Origin: a bacterium
GTDB lineage: Bacteria; JAMOTN01
Length of the DNA: 25,793 bases
Direction: 5' to 3'
NCBI GenBank assembly: GCA_027062325.1
Contig: JAMOTN010000058.1
Location: 1 to 25,793 of the forward strand
Shown here: piece after piece, positions 1 through 7,776 of the stretch
How the letters are laid out: every line of letters starts with the position of its first letter
Position numbering within the stretch: position 1 is the stretch's first letter
Notes under the pieces: generated by a model
What the model saw: only the letters and a program-made list of their open reading frames with translations
Told to the model about the DNA's origin: nothing
Databases searched by the model: none
Made by a program: the position numbers and the translations under genes

Positions 1-1
1 T

Positions 2-712
2 CAGGTGGCGCCGCGTTCGCGTAAAAAGCTAGCTGCTCTTTCTTATGCTATGACTATGAAGAAACCTCTGCCCAAGGTTGCAAATAACGTTTTTATGGAG
101 TTGCAAGGTGGGAGAGTGTTATACGTTAGAAGTTACAGGGAGAAGGAGGGAAAAATGCATCAAGTTATAATGTTTGAAAAACGTGTAAGAGATTTTCCAA
201 TAATTGTGGAAGCAACGTATGCGGTGACGGTTCAAGATTGGCACCTGTTTGATGGAAATATTCGTTTTTCGGATGAGTTTGGTAGAACAAAGTTGTGGGG
301 AACTTTTGAGGAGATGATTCTTCCGACTCAGGCTCCTAAGAAGAAAGTGTCGCTTTCCAAAACGGCCAAAGAGATGACTTCTGCTCAGCTTAGAAGAATG
401 ATCAAAAAATACCGATCGCTTAGATTGGATACGAAGTACTTTGAAGTTGAGTATTACAACAGGTTTGCTTTTCCATTTGCAGTACTTTTGATGTCCCTAT
501 TGGCTTACTCTATGGCAACAGCTGGTGGAAGGAGTGGAAGCTCTGGTGTTGGGTTGAGCATTCTTGTGATAATGGCGTACTACATTTTGATGACTGTTGG
601 AAAAGCTGCTGCTATGAGTGGCAAGCTTTCGGCTTTTGCAGGAGCTTGGTTGCCCAACTTGGTAATTGCTACTGTAGCAATTTTCTTGTTTCTTAAAAAA
701 AAGTATTCCTGA
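2..712 (+). CDS. LptF/LptG-family LPS export permease, C-terminal part (5' truncated by window)
   Basis: The reading frame is open to the left edge, so the start lies outside the window; the GTG at position 5 is probably an internal Val. About 236 residues are visible, against roughly 360 in full-length LptF/LptG. The visible part begins in the periplasmic beta-rich (jellyroll) region. It then has a helical linker (TSAQLRRMIKKY...) and the family's hallmark transition into membrane helices (YYNRFAFPFAVLLMS). Three hydrophobic segments follow, at about residues 158-178, 184-205 and 210-230, and the protein ends in a Lys-rich tail. LptF and LptG form the inner-membrane permease that, with the ATPase LptB, extracts lipopolysaccharide for transport to the outer membrane. 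This implies an outer membrane. I cannot tell LptF from LptG on the fragment. Confidence 0.85.
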   Translation, partial: QVAPRSRKKLAALSYAMTMKKPLPKVANNVFMELQGGRVLYVRSYREKEGKMHQVIMFEKRVRDFPIIVEATYAVTVQDWHLFDGNIRFSDEFGRTKLWGTFEEMILPTQAPKKKVSLSKTAKEMTSAQLRRMIKKYRSLRLDTKYFEVEYYNRFAFPFAVLLMSLLAYSMATAGGRSGSSGVGLSILVIMAYYILMTVGKAAAMSGKLSAFAGAWLPNLVIATVAIFLFLKKKYS

Positions 713-791
713 TTAGAATTATGATTGGGTATTTCTTTTGTTTTAAAATTGAATTATAAGTCAAATAAAAATCTTCAATGGGGGGAGAAAA

Positions 792-2543
792 ATGTTTGAG
801 TTTATTAAAAACCACATCTCTGAGAAGATATACACAAATCTCCAAGAATTTGATGTGAAGTTTGATGTGGATGAAGCAAGAAGCTACGAGTTTGGAGATT
901 TTGCAACTAATGCGGCTGTTATTATAGCTAAGAAAAGAGGAGTTTCTCCTAAAGAAGTTGCTGATGAGATTGCAGCTCTTTTTGAAGATGATAAGTATTT
1001 AGAAGCTTCGGTTGCAGGTATATTTGTCAACTTTAGGATAAGAGAAGATGTGCTAAAGGAGTTTGTGAACTCTTCGCTCGAAAGTATAGAGGTTTCAAAG
1101 CTAGGATTGAATAAGTGGCACTTAGAATTTGGAAGTGTAAATCCAACAGGACCTGTAAGTTTGGGGCATGCAAGGCAGGCTGCCATTGGGGATACGTTGG
1201 CTAGAGTTTTGAGATTTCTAGGAGTTGATGTGGTGACCGAGCATTACTCAAATGATGCTGGAAGACAAGTAAACTTGCTTACCATGTCTTTCATAGTCAG
1301 GATTTTAGAGAAAAAGGGAGAGAATGTGGCTTTGCCTGAAGATGCGTATCATGGAGATTATCTTAGTGAGTTTGCGAGTAGGCTGCTTGAACAGGATGAA
1401 GATTTACTTGATATGGCTCAAAATGGTGGATTTGAAGGAGATTGGAAGGTAGTTTTTGATATAGCCCAAAATTTAGATATGGAGTTTTTATCGAAGGTGG
1501 CTGGATTACTAGGGGATAATTCTGGAGAAAAAAAAGAAAATGCTGAGAAAGGTGATGTGAGTGAAGAGGAGATGTTCAGAGAAAAGTTTGAATTGTTGAA
1601 AAACTTTATCGTAAGTGTGTGTAGGGGATGGATACTTCAAACATTCAAGAGGTTTCGAGTAACCTTTGATAAGGTGTTTAGTGAAAAGACTTTGCACCTT
1701 TCTGGGGCTCTTAAAGAGGTGTTTGAAAATTTACAAAAAGCAGAACTTGTTTACTTTAAAGATGGAGCTTATTTTCTAAAAACAACTGAGTTTGGAGACG
1801 AGAAGGATAGAGTTTTGATAAGATCGGATGGTACTCCTACGTACTTTTTATCAGACTTGGCTTATCATCTTGACAAGTATAGGAGAGGATTTGACTACTA
1901 TATCACTGTTCTTGGACAGGATCATCATGAGTATGCTCAAAGATTGGCTATTGGATTGAAAGCCTTGGGGATAGAGGCTGATAAATTTAAAGTGGTGCTG
2001 CATCAATTTGTGAATTTAAAAGAGGGCGGTAAAGTTGTGAGAATGTCCAAAAGAAGTGGAAAATTTGTGACTTTAGATGAGCTCATGAATAAAGTAGGGG
2101 TTGATCCGATTAGATTTTTCTTTGTATCAAAGAGTAATAATTCTCATATAGAGTTTGATGTAGAGCTTGCCCAGAGTCAGACAACTGAAAATCCTGTTTA
2201 CTACATTCAATACGTTCATGCCAGAATTTGTGGGATAGAGAGAAAGCTTACAGAGAAGGGAATTGTTTTGGAAACAGCCTTTGATGGGAAGTTGGATGGC
2301 ATAAAGAGACACCTTGTTTGGCAGTTGATTAAGTTTGAGAAGGCTTTGTGGTTGGTTTTGAATTCTTTAAGTCCGCATCATTTAGTTTCGTGGCTGATGG
2401 AGACTGCTGATATTTTCCACAAGTTGTATACCGAAGTTAAAGTTGCGGATAATCCGGAATATTGGCCGCTATTTGCTCTTGCTAGAAAATACATTGCGCA
2501 GGGATTGGATTTGATAGGTGTAGAGGCACCTGAGAGAATGTAA
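792..2543 (+). CDS. argS: Arginyl-tRNA synthetase
   Basis: Class Ia arginyl-tRNA synthetase, charging tRNA-Arg with arginine in the cytosol. Seen in the 583-residue protein: an N-terminal Arg-tRNA-synthetase additional domain (about 1-85), the HIGH-type signature NPTGPVSLGHAR at residues 117-128, the KMSKS-type loop as MSKRSG at 418-423, and a C-terminal helical DALR anticodon-binding domain (from about 455) ending in the typical ...GLDLIGVEAPERM. The length is normal for bacterial ArgS. An acidic stretch around 240-260 (SGEKKENAEKGDVSEEE) looks like a family-variable insertion. The ATG is preceded by a strong GGGGGGAG SD at 780-787. The 79-base gap upstream holds only a weak TATAAG (755-760) as a possible -10, with no convincing -35. 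Confidence 0.97.
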   Translation: MFEFIKNHISEKIYTNLQEFDVKFDVDEARSYEFGDFATNAAVIIAKKRGVSPKEVADEIAALFEDDKYLEASVAGIFVNFRIREDVLKEFVNSSLESIEVSKLGLNKWHLEFGSVNPTGPVSLGHARQAAIGDTLARVLRFLGVDVVTEHYSNDAGRQVNLLTMSFIVRILEKKGENVALPEDAYHGDYLSEFASRLLEQDEDLLDMAQNGGFEGDWKVVFDIAQNLDMEFLSKVAGLLGDNSGEKKENAEKGDVSEEEMFREKFELLKNFIVSVCRGWILQTFKRFRVTFDKVFSEKTLHLSGALKEVFENLQKAELVYFKDGAYFLKTTEFGDEKDRVLIRSDGTPTYFLSDLAYHLDKYRRGFDYYITVLGQDHHEYAQRLAIGLKALGIEADKFKVVLHQFVNLKEGGKVVRMSKRSGKFVTLDELMNKVGVDPIRFFFVSKSNNSHIEFDVELAQSQTTENPVYYIQYVHARICGIERKLTEKGIVLETAFDGKLDGIKRHLVWQLIKFEKALWLVLNSLSPHHLVSWLMETADIFHKLYTEVKVADNPEYWPLFALARKYIAQGLDLIGVEAPERM

Positions 2544-2562
2544 ACGATGGGAGGTTTGAAGG

Positions 2563-3177
2563 TTGACAGGTTTGTTTATAACTTTTGAAGGTGTGGAGTG
2601 TGCTGGAAAATCCACTGTGTCTAGGATGGTAGCAGAGAGACTGAGAAAAAATGGATACAATGTCATATTGACTTCTGAGCCTGCTGGTGGAAGATTGGGT
2701 ATGGATATAAGGAAATACGTGTTATCAAAAGATGTCACAGTTGAGGGAGAGGCGTTATTGTTCAATGTGTCACGTTATTTTCATGTTAAAGATGTGATCT
2801 TACCTGCGCTTGAAGAGGGCAAAGTTGTGTTGTGTGATAGGTTTTGCGATTCCACTTTTGTTTATCAGGGTATTGTTGGGGGATTAGGGGTTGATAGACT
2901 GGTAGAGATGCATGAGGAGTTTATAGGAATTTGGCCAGATTTGACTTTTGTGTTTGATGTTGATGTTGAGACTGCAATGTGTCGCTTGTTGGAGCGTAAG
3001 AAGGTTGATAGATTTGAAAAGAGGGGAAGAATTTTTTTAGAGAGAGTACGCAATGCTTATCTTGATTTAGTAAATAAATTTGATTTTAGAAAAATGATAA
3101 TTGTGGATTCAACAAAGGCTGTAGAAGACGTTGCAGGAGATGTATTTAAAGCGGTGATAAAAAAGTTTAAAGGGTAA
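2563..3177 (+). CDS. tmk: Thymidylate kinase
   Basis: Phosphorylates dTMP to dTDP with ATP, an essential step in dTTP supply. The 204-residue protein has the P-loop at residues 10-18 (GVECAGKST), the dTMP-binding DR motif at 92-93 in CDRFCDSTFVYQG, and a basic LID-like stretch (ERKKVDRFEKRG) near 145-155. Its length is typical. The start is TTG, 8 bases after a clear GGGAGG SD (2549-2554); no ATG lies nearby in frame. It sits 19 bases after argS and just before a yaaR-like gene, so the three are probably co-transcribed. Confidence 0.96.
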   Translation: MTGLFITFEGVECAGKSTVSRMVAERLRKNGYNVILTSEPAGGRLGMDIRKYVLSKDVTVEGEALLFNVSRYFHVKDVILPALEEGKVVLCDRFCDSTFVYQGIVGGLGVDRLVEMHEEFIGIWPDLTFVFDVDVETAMCRLLERKKVDRFEKRGRIFLERVRNAYLDLVNKFDFRKMIIVDSTKAVEDVAGDVFKAVIKKFKG

Positions 3178-3206
3178 AGTTGGATGATGATTGTGGGGGG
3201 ATAGGA

Positions 3207-3632
3207 ATGGATATAGGCAAAGTGGGGCTTGATTCGCAAAAAAGAGAAGATAAAGTGAGTAAAGAGAAAAAGTACAAGCGTGCTAGTCGCAGCACTTTGA
3301 TGAGCATATTTGAGAGTTTGGGTTTAGTTGAAAAGGAGAAGGAAAGAGAGCTTAGTATTGATGAAATGTTTGATAGGTTGACAGAGCTTGCTCAAAAGAT
3401 GGGAGAAGAGTTTTCGGAGGAGATTCTTGAGGAATATAAGAAGACATTCAAAAACTTGGTTAAAAAGGTTGTCAAGGAAAAATTCAGGGGTAAGGCTACC
3501 ACTAAGACTTATAGAATAGAGATGAGATTTGAGGAGATTTACAGGCAGATATTGAATGGGGAATTAAAAGGGGTTGAGATGATAAATAGATTAGAAGAGA
3601 TAAAGGGAATGTTAGTGGATGTATACTCTTAG
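3207..3632 (+). CDS. yaaR: YaaR-like (DUF327) protein
   Basis: A 141-residue, highly charged, mostly helical soluble protein. The core (about 55-140) resembles the DUF327/YaaR family: a helix resembling LSIDEMFDRLTELAQKMGEE, then EEYKKTFKNLVKKVVKEKF, then a C-terminal helix ending near ...EIKGMLVDVYS. The frame is open to a TTG at 3180, but the ATG at 3207 is preferred because it is preceded by GGGGGGATAGGA (3195-3206). The position directly after tmk agrees with the call, since in Bacillus yaaR lies in the tmk-yaaQ-yaaR-holB cluster; yaaQ and holB are not present here. The family has no settled biochemical role. The 24 bases to the convergent gene at 3657 show no terminator hairpin. Confidence 0.72.
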   Translation: MDIGKVGLDSQKREDKVSKEKKYKRASRSTLMSIFESLGLVEKEKERELSIDEMFDRLTELAQKMGEEFSEEILEEYKKTFKNLVKKVVKEKFRGKATTKTYRIEMRFEEIYRQILNGELKGVEMINRLEEIKGMLVDVYS

Positions 3633-3656
3633 TCTTTGGTTAGATGATATTGAGCT

Positions 3657-4025
3657 TTATGCTACTCCAGCTATCTTTTCTATCACTGCATCCCACAGCT
3701 TAGCTATAAAGCTTTTTTTGGGGTGTTGGATTGGGCGTAAAGGTTTTCCACATACGGAGCAGAAAACCCTGTTGAGAGGGTTAATATGTCCTTCTGGGCA
3801 AATTTTAAGTAACTTATCATTTTTACTTATAGAAGTAGATGCTTGATTAGGATTGTTTTCACTTTGTTGGTGTTCTTCCCATTCATAACCGCATACTGGG
3901 CAGACTACCTCAAGTGGTGTATTAGCGGTTTTACAGACAGGGCACAATCTTCCAGGAACTGTTTTTCTCCCACAATTTGGGCATACGGGCTCTGTTGTGT
4001 TCAGCTCGCATTTTGGACAATACAT
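3657..4025 (-). CDS. Multi-zinc-ribbon protein of unknown function
   Basis: A 122-residue protein made largely of zinc knuckles. Cys pairs at 3/6 and 15/18 form one four-Cys ribbon, and 28/31 with 42/45 form a second. A polar linker (about 50-72) follows. A third site is Cys76-x3-His80 with Cys89/Cys92, in the CPEGHINPLNRVFCSVCG arrangement of double-zinc-ribbon proteins. The C-terminal 20 residues (about 103-122) form a probable amphipathic helix. The ATG has a GGGGG SD (4033-4037 on the + map) at suitable distance. It lies downstream of a second tiny zinc-ribbon gene on the same strand and is convergent with yaaR. Such ribbons serve in protein, RNA or membrane-complex contacts; I do not assign a function. 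Confidence 0.82.
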   Translation of the reverse strand: MYCPKCELNTTEPVCPNCGRKTVPGRLCPVCKTANTPLEVVCPVCGYEWEEHQQSENNPNQASTSISKNDKLLKICPEGHINPLNRVFCSVCGKPLRPIQHPKKSFIAKLWDAVIEKIAGVA

Positions 4026-4051
4026 AGTGCTACCCCCTTAGAAGATTGTGC

Positions 4052-4092
4052 CCACTTTTAGTCAAAGTGAAGTTTACTTATGGGAAAAGTGG
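4052..4092 (-). other. Inverted repeat between the two zinc-ribbon genes
   Basis: Eight-base perfect arms CCACTTTT (4052-4059) and AAAAGTGG (4085-4092) flank 25 bases. A shorter alternative stem, CACTTT (4053-4058) with AAAGTG (4064-4069), uses the same left arm, so the two pairings would exclude each other. There is no U-run directly after it on the transcribed (minus) side, so it is not a standard terminator. It lies 27 bases before the start of the 122-residue gene. A processing or attenuation hairpin is possible but unproven. Confidence 0.35.
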
Positions 4093-4102
4093 TGTTGATG
4101 AA

Positions 4103-4240
4103 TTAGAGCTGGGAATCGTTCTCACTTATTCCGTAGTAGAAGACGACAAATTTGCAGTTAGGGCATCTCATAACAGTAGCTTTAAATTTTGTCTTAGTTT
4201 TAATTTTTTTCATCACAGTTCCGCAAATTGGACATCTCAT
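4103..4240 (-). CDS. 45-residue zinc-ribbon small protein
   Basis: The frame starts at ATG (4240-4238) and ends at TAA (4105-4103), giving 45 residues. It begins MRCPICG, then a basic stretch with four TK/KxK repeats, then MRCPNCKF, and a short hydrophobic-aromatic tail (VVFYYG). Two CxxC pairs (residues 3/6 and 26/29) can bind one zinc. The evidence that it is real is the strong SD GAGGTGA (4247-4253), 6 bases from the ATG, and its position just upstream of another zinc-ribbon gene on the same strand. A longer plus-strand frame covering it (4046-4306) lacks these signals. Function unknown; a rubredoxin/ribosomal-type or transcription-accessory knuckle are possibilities only. Confidence 0.7.
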   Translation of the reverse strand: MRCPICGTVMKKIKTKTKFKATVMRCPNCKFVVFYYGISENDSQL

Positions 4241-4246
4241 TACTCC

Positions 4247-4253
4247 TCACCTC
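4247..4253 (-). promoter_or_regulatory. Ribosome binding site of the 45-residue gene
   Basis: GAGGTGA on the minus strand matches the anti-SD consensus over seven bases and lies 6 bases before the ATG at 4240. It is the main argument that this small frame is translated. Farther upstream is a G-rich run (about 4260-4272 on the + map, read GGGGGGAGGGG on the minus strand) with no start codon suitably placed. Confidence 0.6.
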
Positions 4254-4378
4254 TTCTGTTCTCCCCTCCCCCCGACAGTATTTTTATCGGAAGTTTTAGA
4301 TGCTAATTTGAGTTGTTAAATAGTGAAGTTGCAGATTTTTGAAAAATTTTGCTCTAGATGTACGGAATTTAACATTAT

Positions 4379-4408
4379 TTGGCATAAAACTTTTTGATAT
4401 GCTAAAAT
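4379..4408 (+). promoter_or_regulatory. Sigma-70-type promoter for tRNA-Ala (and probably ftsH)
   Basis: A -35 box TTGGCA (4379-4384, one mismatch to TTGACA) and a -10 box TAAAAT (4403-4408, one mismatch to TATAAT) are separated by 18 bases. The -10 is preceded by TG at the extended -10 position (4400-4401). Transcription would begin near 4415, about 27 bases before the tRNA. The rest of the gap 4241-4441 shows nothing convincing: no clear minus-strand promoter for the zinc-ribbon genes was found. Confidence 0.65.
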
Positions 4409-4441
4409 AAAAAGCTGGAATTTTGTAAAGTTGATTCTGGT

Positions 4442-4514
4442 GGGGCCGTAGCTCAGGTGGGAGAGCGTCTGCTTCGCACGCAGAAGGTCGCGGGTTCAAG
4501 TCCCGCCGGCTCCA
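4442..4514 (+). tRNA. tRNA-Ala (anticodon CGC)
   Basis: A full cloverleaf is visible. The acceptor is GGGGCCG (4442-4448) with CGGCTCC (4507-4513), D stem GCTC/GAGC, anticodon stem TCTGC/GCAGA (4468-4472, 4480-4484) with loop TTCGCAC. The T stem is GCGGG/CCCGC around TTCAAGT. The anticodon CGC at 4475-4477 reads GCG (Ala). The third acceptor pair is G3:U70, the identity element recognised by alanyl-tRNA synthetase, which confirms the assignment. The discriminator is A4514. The next bases are CCT, so the 3' CCA is not encoded and must be added by CCA transferase. About 68% G+C, far above the surrounding DNA. Confidence 0.97.
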
Positions 4515-4554
4515 CCTTTAATTTTTATAATTTTTTATCAAGGAGTTGGTGTAT

Positions 4555-6504
4555 TTGAGAAAGAATCGTTTCTTAATATGGTTTTTCTGGGTTTTGGTTT
4601 TGCTTGTTATATTTTCCCTTTTTGAGCAGGCTAAGAAAGCTAAGATGCAGGTTATTGATTTGACCACTTTTATGAATCAAGTGAAAAATGGAATAATCAA
4701 AAATGTTCGAATTATAGAGTCTGAAGCCAAGCTCATAGGTAAGAAAAAAGATGGAGAGGTTGTCTACACTTATTTCCCTTACAGTATAGGAGATGAAATT
4801 ATCCGAGAATTGCAAGGAAACAATGTTAATATTACGGTTGTCCCGCCTGATAATGGGGGAAGTTGGACCAAAATATTGATTGAGTGGCTACCATTTATTC
4901 TTGTAATAGTAATATGGCTCCTTATCCTAAACAAAAGCAATCCGGGTAAAGCCTTGGATTTTGGTAAGAGTAAGGGAGAAGTGTTAACTCCAGATAAGGT
5001 TAAAGTTACGTTTGATGACATAGCTGGCTATGAAGAGGTAAAGGAAGAAGTAAAAGAAATAATAGAGTTTTTAAAAGATCCAGATAAATTTAGGAGACTT
5101 GGAGCAAGAGTTCCCAAGGGGGTTTTGTTTGTGGGACCTCCAGGAACAGGAAAGACATTATTTGCAAAGGCTATAGCTGGAGAGGCTGGTGTGTTTTTCA
5201 TAGCTGCAAGTGGTTCGGAATTTGTTGAGATGTTTGTTGGAGTTGGAGCTGCAAGAATTAGAGATCTTTTCAGTAAAGCAAAAGAAAAGGCTCCATGCAT
5301 AATTTTTATAGATGAGATAGATGCTGTTGGAAGACAGAGAGGTAGTGGTTTAGGTGGAGGTCACGATGAGCGAGAGCAGACTCTCAATCAGCTTTTGATA
5401 GAGATGGATGGATTTAGTGCAAATGACAACATAATTGTTATAGCAGCTACTAACCGTCCAGATATTCTAGATCCTGCACTTTTACGTCCGGGACGATTTG
5501 ATCGGAAGGTTACGATTCCTCTCCCAAATTTGGCGGAAAGAGAGGCAATATTGAGACTCCACGCTTCAAAGATAAAGCTAAAGCCGGGGGTGGATCTCAA
5601 GTTTTTAGCAAGAGCTACTTCGGGTATGAGTGGAGCGGATCTTGAAAATATAGTGAATGAAGCGGCAATATTGGCTGCTCGTGAGGGAAAGGAATTTGTA
5701 GATAGAGAAAATTTACAGATGGCCTTTGAAAAGGTGGTGGCAGGTGCTGCAAAGAAGATGCGTTCTTTAGATGATAAGGAAAGGGAAGTATTGGCTTACC
5801 ATGAGACTGGACATGCTGTAGCAGGTGCATTTTTGGCGCCTCATAAACTTATTCATAAGGTTACTATAATTCCGAGAGGTTACGCGGGAGGAATAACCTT
5901 CCTTTTGCCCAAAAAAGAGGAGTTTTTGAAAACAAGAAATGAGCTACTTGCAGAGATAAAAGTTTTGCTTGCTGGAAGAGCTGCTGAAGAAGTATTTTTG
6001 GGAGATATTACGACAGGGGCTGAAAATGATCTTAAGAGGGCTACCGAGCTTGCTTATAATATGGTTACACGTTGGGGAATGACAGAACTTGGAGTTAGAA
6101 GTTTTGGAAAAAGGGAAGAGTATGTTTTCTTGGGAAGAGAGATTGGGATGAGTAAAGATTACAGTGATGTGACAGCGGCTAAAATTGATGAGAAAGTTAC
6201 CTCTATCATTGATGAATGCTATGAAGAAGTTAAAGAGTTGTTATCTTCTAAAAAGGAGGAGATAAAAATAATAGTAGAAAAATTGAAAGAGGAAGAAGAG
6301 CTTGAAGGGGAAGAGGTATTAAAAATACTGGGATTAGAGGTTGAAGAGATGGTGTATGAAGAGAAAGTAGAGGGAAATGAGAATGGTGAGGTGGAGGAAG
6401 AGTTAATGACTAACGATGAAACACTTGAAATTGTTAATGCTGCTGATAATGAGCTTAAAGAGAAAGTAGAAGATGATAGTGCGGAAAAAGCGGAGGGAGC
6501 ATGA
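4555..6504 (+). CDS. ftsH: ATP-dependent zinc metalloprotease FtsH
   Basis: Membrane-anchored AAA+ protease that degrades misfolded membrane proteins and selected regulators. Seen, numbered from the TTG at 4555: membrane helix 1 (about 6-23), a short extracytoplasmic domain, helix 2 (about 106-125), Walker A GPPGTGKT (194-201), Walker [12 protein letters not shown], the second region of homology ([21 protein letters not shown]), and the zinc site HETGH (416-420) with the downstream [12 protein letters not shown] that supplies the third ligand. The last 50 or so residues are an acidic low-complexity tail. Start: the frame is open to TTG 4546, but AAGGAG (4540-4545) leaves 9 bases to TTG 4555 and none to TTG 4546. 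It follows the tRNA by 40 bases, without a hairpin between, and overlaps folP by ATGA. Confidence 0.97.
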   Translation: MRKNRFLIWFFWVLVLLVIFSLFEQAKKAKMQVIDLTTFMNQVKNGIIKNVRIIESEAKLIGKKKDGEVVYTYFPYSIGDEIIRELQGNNVNITVVPPDNGGSWTKILIEWLPFILVIVIWLLILNKSNPGKALDFGKSKGEVLTPDKVKVTFDDIAGYEEVKEEVKEIIEFLKDPDKFRRLGARVPKGVLFVGPPGTGKTLFAKAIAGEAGVFFIAASGSEFVEMFVGVGAARIRDLFSKAKEKAPCIIFIDEIDAVGRQRGSGLGGGHDEREQTLNQLLIEMDGFSANDNIIVIAATNRPDILDPALLRPGRFDRKVTIPLPNLAEREAILRLHASKIKLKPGVDLKFLARATSGMSGADLENIVNEAAILAAREGKEFVDRENLQMAFEKVVAGAAKKMRSLDDKEREVLAYHETGHAVAGAFLAPHKLIHKVTIIPRGYAGGITFLLPKKEEFLKTRNELLAEIKVLLAGRAAEEVFLGDITTGAENDLKRATELAYNMVTRWGMTELGVRSFGKREEYVFLGREIGMSKDYSDVTAAKIDEKVTSIIDECYEEVKELLSSKKEEIKIIVEKLKEEEELEGEEVLKILGLEVEEMVYEEKVEGNENGEVEEELMTNDETLEIVNAADNELKEKVEDDSAEKAEGA

Positions 6505-7736
6505 TGGTTGAGAAAAGGAAAGCTATGAAAACTCAGATAATACCTCTTATATTTAGCTGTTTTAATGATGTTAGAGAGAAGGAATATTTTATGAAAAAGA
6601 TAGATGCTCATGAAAAGGGCATAGAACTAATGAGGAAAAAGGGTGGGAGTTTTGGATTTTATATGAAAAATATAAGTTCTGCTGCTGCATTGATAATAAA
6701 GCAAGAAGCGTTGAGTGTGGGATGCGATTTTGCCATTCCAAAGGACGCCATTGTTGAGAAGACTCCTCAAGTAGATGGGTTACTTCTTTGCGATAACAGG
6801 ACATTAGAGAGATTGATCTCTCATTTAGAAATACAGGGATGGTTTGCTATTCCGGAGTTATTGTCGGAATTGAAGAGAAAGATTAAGAAGATGAAAAATC
6901 AGAAGTTTGATTTGGCAGGAAAGCTTTACAACTTGAGCAAAGATTATCTTGTTATGGCGGTTGTGAATATTACGCCTGACTCTTTTTATGAGGGTAGTAG
7001 GAAAAATTTGGATGAGGCTTTAGAGTGGGCAGAGAGCGTTAAAAAATTTGTTGATATATTTGACGTTGGAGGAGAGAGTACAAGGCCGGGAGCTAATGAA
7101 GTTTCGGAAGAGGAAGAGCTGGCTAGAGTTTTAGATGTTGTTAAAGCTTTTAGTGATGCTGGTTTTAAAGTGAGTTGTGATACTAGGAAGTGGAGAGTTG
7201 CTGAAAAATGCCTTGATGCAGGAGCTGTAATGATCAATGATGTCTCCGGATTTAGAGATGAGAATATGATAAAAGTGGTGGCAGATTCTGGAGCAAGCGC
7301 CTGTATAATGCATATGAAGGGGGAGCCGGCTTCTATGCAAGAAAATCCTGAGTATGATGATTGTTTGGCGGAAGTTTACGGATTTTTAGAAGATAGATAT
7401 GAGGCTTTGCTTGAAGCTGGTGTAGATGCTCAAAAAATTACTGTGGATCCAGGAATAGGGTTTGGTAAGAGGTTATCTCACAATGCTCTATTGATGAATT
7501 TTGTTGGTTCTTTTGCTTCAATTGCTCCTGTTTTAATGGGAGTGTCGAGAAAATCTTATATTGGTATGATAACTGGAGAAAAAGATCCAACGAAGCGTTT
7601 ACCGGGTACAATTTCAACGCTTTCCCTGCTTTATGCTAAAGGGGCAAGAATTTTTAGAGTGCACGATCCGGTTGAGGCAAAGCAGGCTTTAGAAGTAGCT
7701 AAGGCCATTGTGAATTGGTTTGATATTGAAGATTGA
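6501..7736 (+). CDS. folP: Dihydropteroate synthase with N-terminal extension
   Basis: Condenses p-aminobenzoate with 6-hydroxymethyl-7,8-dihydropterin pyrophosphate in folate synthesis. The TIM-barrel domain starts near residue 145. Family motifs are NITPDSFYEGS (N156), DVGGESTRPGA, the CDTRKWRVAEKCLDAGAVMINDVSG region, DPGIGFGKR (D316 onward) and GVSRKSYIG. At 411 residues it is far longer than E. coli FolP (about 280). The extra N-terminal 140 or so residues include AAALIIKQEALSVGCDFAIP, resembling the extension (LKQEMLSLGGDAAV type) seen in DHPS of clostridia and several thermophiles. Its role is unknown to me. The ATG overlaps the ftsH stop (ATGA), with GGAGGG just upstream inside ftsH, so translation is probably coupled. 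Confidence 0.95.
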   Translation: MMVEKRKAMKTQIIPLIFSCFNDVREKEYFMKKIDAHEKGIELMRKKGGSFGFYMKNISSAAALIIKQEALSVGCDFAIPKDAIVEKTPQVDGLLLCDNRTLERLISHLEIQGWFAIPELLSELKRKIKKMKNQKFDLAGKLYNLSKDYLVMAVVNITPDSFYEGSRKNLDEALEWAESVKKFVDIFDVGGESTRPGANEVSEEEELARVLDVVKAFSDAGFKVSCDTRKWRVAEKCLDAGAVMINDVSGFRDENMIKVVADSGASACIMHMKGEPASMQENPEYDDCLAEVYGFLEDRYEALLEAGVDAQKITVDPGIGFGKRLSHNALLMNFVGSFASIAPVLMGVSRKSYIGMITGEKDPTKRLPGTISTLSLLYAKGARIFRVHDPVEAKQALEVAKAIVNWFDIED

Positions 7737-7776
7737 CGACTTAAAGACTTTGCTAGTACGTTAATTTTTGGTTGCT

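Noticed and set aside
3619-4061. Plus-strand frames (3619-3846, 3843-4061) opposite the 122-residue zinc-ribbon gene
   Set aside because: They are mirror frames of the Cys-rich gene; no SD and no recognisable protein pattern.
4046-4306. Plus-strand frame of 86 codons in the gap before tRNA-Ala
   Set aside because: It lacks an SD, gives a low-complexity Ser/His/Phe-rich product, and lies opposite the 45-residue zinc-ribbon gene, which has an SD and conserved-looking Cys pairs.
4526-4531. Perfect TATAAT between tRNA-Ala and ftsH
   Set aside because: No -35-like hexamer at 15-19 bases upstream (the position falls in the GC-rich tRNA 3' end) and no extended TG; probably chance in an A/T-rich spacer.
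6219-6611. 130-codon minus-strand frame over the ftsH tail and folP start
   Set aside because: Its Ser/Phe-rich product is the antisense of the Glu/Lys-rich FtsH tail; no SD.
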